6,651 bases of DNA, taken from positions 1-6,651 of the forward strand of contig SKGV01000002.1 in assembly GCA_007117275.1 (NCBI GenBank), written 5' to 3'. A program made the position numbers and the translations under genes. Below, one piece after another: positions 4,913 to 6,651 of this stretch. The stretch comes from Methylophaga sp. GTDB taxonomy: Bacteria > Pseudomonadota > Gammaproteobacteria > Nitrosococcales > Methylophagaceae. Below the pieces are notes generated by a model. That model saw nothing but the letters and a program-made list of their open reading frames with translations, ran no database searches and had not been told where the DNA came from. How positions within the stretch are numbered: position 1 is the first letter of the stretch; every line of letters begins with the position of its first letter.

Positions 4913-6184
4913 CTAGATATTACGATATTCGACATAGGCCTCGTCGCGAAGTGCACGCATCCAGCTTTCCATTTCTTCTTCAATTTTTCGTTGGCGAAGC
5001 GTTTCACGCGCCTGATTGCGTCGAAATTCATCCGCCATATTTTGCTCGCGACGCTCATGCACCTTGATCAAATGCCAACCAAAGCGGCTCTGAAACACAT
5101 GACTCAGTTCACCCGGAGCCAGCGCGTCCATGACTTCTTCAAACTCGGGCACCATCACACCGGGACTGGCCCAACCGAGACTGCCACCATCAATTGCCGA
5201 GCCTGTGTCATCTGAATTGGCTCTTGCCAACTCGGCAAAATCTTCACCGTTGACAATACGCTCACGCAATTGCTCAAGGCGTGCGCTGGCATCTTCGTCA
5301 GTGAGTAACTCGTTGGCCTGGATTAAGATATGACTCGAGCGGGTCTGCCGTACCAGAAAGGTTTCTTCACTTTTTTCATCTGCAAGTCGGATGAGATGGA
5401 AACCACTGCCCGCTCGAACCGGATCGCTGATTTGTCCAACTTGCATATTGGTCACATACTCAACAAACAAGCTGGGAATTTCGGCTTCCGTGCGCCAGCC
5501 CAGGCTACCACCATCCAGTGCTGTCTGACCATCTGAATAGCCTGCAGCTACTTCGGCGAACTCCGCGCCATCATTTAGCAAAGATAGGACTTGGTCCAGT
5601 CTTGCCTGCGCCGCCTGCACTTGTTCAGGTTCTGCAGCATCCGGCAGACTGATCAAAATATGCTGAACCAGGTAACTGGTTTCTGAATTTCCTTGCTGTC
5701 TGGCAACCGTAGCCAGAAAGTTATCTACCTCTCGCTCAGAGACGATGACACGATCTTCAACTTCACTCTTGCGCAAACGCCCAATTAGCATTTCCTCACG
5801 GATCGATTCACGAAACTCAGCAAAACTGAAACCTTCAGCTTCAAGCGTATCCCTGAACTCCCGAAGGGTCATCTGATTGTTATCAGCAATCTGACGAAGC
5901 GCAGCATTGAGCGCCTCTTCACCGACACGGATACCGATTCGCTCGGCATGTTGCAGTTGAATCTTCTGCATCACCAGTCGTTCCAAAACCTGCCGTCGCA
6001 ACATATCTGCTGATGGCAGACTTGAACCTCTCTCACGCAGCTGTTGGCGGACATTGACTTCCATCTCTGCCAATTCGCTCTCCAGAATGATTTCATCATC
6101 AACCACTGCGACGATTTGGTCCAGAGGCATGGCCATCGCATCAGAACTTATCAACAGCAAGGTGAATACTATATGCTTCAACAT
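4913..6184 (-). CDS. surA: Periplasmic chaperone / peptidyl-prolyl isomerase SurA
   Basis: A 423-residue periplasmic chaperone (E. coli SurA 428) that carries unfolded outer-membrane proteins, LptD among them, to the BAM complex. A short signal peptide (1-18) has hydrophobic core IVFTLLLI and probable cleavage after AMA. The chaperone N-domain spans about 20-165. Parvulin domain 1 (about 170-270) has QHILISLP, DGGSLGWR and GFHLIRL. Parvulin domain 2 (about 281-378) has SSHILIQ, DGGSLGWA and GWHLIKV. The charged C-terminal helix (about 383-420) completes the chaperone module. Both parvulin domains keep His-Asp-His (175/224/263 and 285/332/371). The ATG start is the first possible one: the triplet just before it is an in-frame TAG. 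A GGAG lies 12 nt upstream, rather far. lptD lies upstream after 125 bp, and pdxA begins at or within 3 nt of the stop. Confidence 0.97.
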   Translation of the reverse strand: MLKHIVFTLLLISSDAMAMPLDQIVAVVDDEIILESELAEMEVNVRQQLRERGSSLPSADMLRRQVLERLVMQKIQLQHAERIGIRVGEEALNAALRQIADNNQMTLREFRDTLEAEGFSFAEFRESIREEMLIGRLRKSEVEDRVIVSEREVDNFLATVARQQGNSETSYLVQHILISLPDAAEPEQVQAAQARLDQVLSLLNDGAEFAEVAAGYSDGQTALDGGSLGWRTEAEIPSLFVEYVTNMQVGQISDPVRAGSGFHLIRLADEKSEETFLVRQTRSSHILIQANELLTDEDASARLEQLRERIVNGEDFAELARANSDDTGSAIDGGSLGWASPGVMVPEFEEVMDALAPGELSHVFQSRFGWHLIKVHERREQNMADEFRRNQARETLRQRKIEEEMESWMRALRDEAYVEYRNI

Positions 6185-6309
6185 CTAACTTTAGATCTCC
6201 AGTATCAGACGATTTTCGCCGACAAGGATACAGCAAGCCGCAGTAACTCGTCGGGTTTTAGGGGAAACAACACCATGCAGGCTCTGACAAGACAACAACA
6301 AACTCAGTT

Positions 6310-6651
6310 CTAGTAACCGATGATGCTTCGCTGCAATAAAACGTCTGAGCTTTGACCAAAACTACCCAGCCCGTTGAGCTCAAACTCGAGGAAGATCGCT
6401 TTGTCACGACGGTCACTGTCTCTTGTTGCACCAGAATACTTGAGATAGTCTCTGTACACCAAACGAGTCGCCCAGCAGCAACTACGATATTCAAAACCAG
6501 CTAACATCTCGAGATTACTGCTATCGCGAATGGAACGATAGTAACGCCCAACCACGCTCCAGCGTTGACTGACTGGCAGGGCTGCGGACACATCGATCTG
6601 CTCTAATGAATCTCTGCGATAGCGATGCCCAACGTTAAATATACCGCCATC
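6310..6651 (-). CDS. lptD: LPS-assembly protein LptD, C-terminal part (5' end outside window)
   Basis: The last 113 codons of the outer-membrane beta-barrel that, with LptE, inserts lipopolysaccharide into the outer leaflet. The frame is open to the window edge. What is seen: alternating beta-strand patterns (for example FNVGHRYRRDSLEQIDVSA near the start, then VVGRYYRSI), the adjacent cysteine pair in YRSCCWATRL (Cys58-Cys59 of the fragment), and a late strand FLEFELNGLGSFG followed by the LLQRSIIGY end. In E. coli LptD the equivalent C-terminal SCC cysteines form long-range disulfides with N-terminal cysteines needed for function; their partners here are outside the window. Location directly upstream of surA is the conserved gammaproteobacterial order and supports the call. 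A GTG inside the fragment (6591) is not a start, since homology continues upstream of it to the edge. Confidence 0.94.
   Translation of the reverse strand, partial: DGGIFNVGHRYRRDSLEQIDVSAALPVSQRWSVVGRYYRSIRDSSNLEMLAGFEYRSCCWATRLVYRDYLKYSGATRDSDRRDKAIFLEFELNGLGSFGQSSDVLLQRSIIGY

Noticed and set aside
6258..6494. Minus-strand 78-codon frame overlapping the lptD end
   Set aside because: It is out of frame with lptD, whose conserved SCC motif and C-terminal strands are clear in the other frame.
1..6651. Mobile elements, CRISPR arrays, toxin-antitoxin or defence genes
   Set aside because: No transposase, integrase, spaced direct repeats or small gene pairs were seen; nearly all of the sequence is accounted for by core genes.

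Overview
The window is a piece of ordinary core chromosome from a gammaproteobacterium of moderate GC content. The order lptD-surA-pdxA-rsmA, the Pseudomonas/E. coli-like HU protein and the ppiD next to hupB all point to that class. I cannot name a genus from the sequence alone. Apart from one partial gene at the left edge, everything is on the minus strand, so transcription runs from right to left.

Layout, in the direction of transcription: the C-terminal end of lptD (6651-6310, cut by the window edge); a 125-bp gap; then a tight cluster of surA (periplasmic outer-membrane-protein chaperone), pdxA (vitamin B6 synthesis) and rsmA/ksgA (16S rRNA dimethyltransferase). Next is a 229-bp gap holding a probable promoter. 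After it come hupB (HU nucleoid protein), tRNA-Val(TAC), tRNA-Asp(GTC), an intrinsic terminator, and ppiD (inner-membrane-anchored periplasmic folding factor). At the left edge, on the plus strand and convergent with ppiD, is the C-terminal third of a glutamate/aspartate-type sodium symporter. The two convergent genes share a bidirectional terminator. No stretch longer than 300 bp lacks a gene.

How the genes work together: SurA and PpiD are both parvulin-domain folding factors of the envelope, and LptD is a well-known SurA client in E. coli, so much of the window concerns outer-membrane biogenesis. pdxA and rsmA are housekeeping genes that travel with surA in many gammaproteobacteria. hupB and the two tRNAs look like one mixed mRNA-tRNA transcript.

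I found no mobile element, CRISPR array, defence system or new gene cluster. The points worth a second look are modest: the joining of two usually separate conserved clusters at the rsmA/hupB gap; the probable co-transcription of hupB with tRNAs; a PpiD that keeps the parvulin catalytic residues lost in E. coli; an animal-EAAT-like arginine pattern in the symporter; stop-start abutments in the surA-pdxA-rsmA cluster; and a dyad over the hupB promoter.
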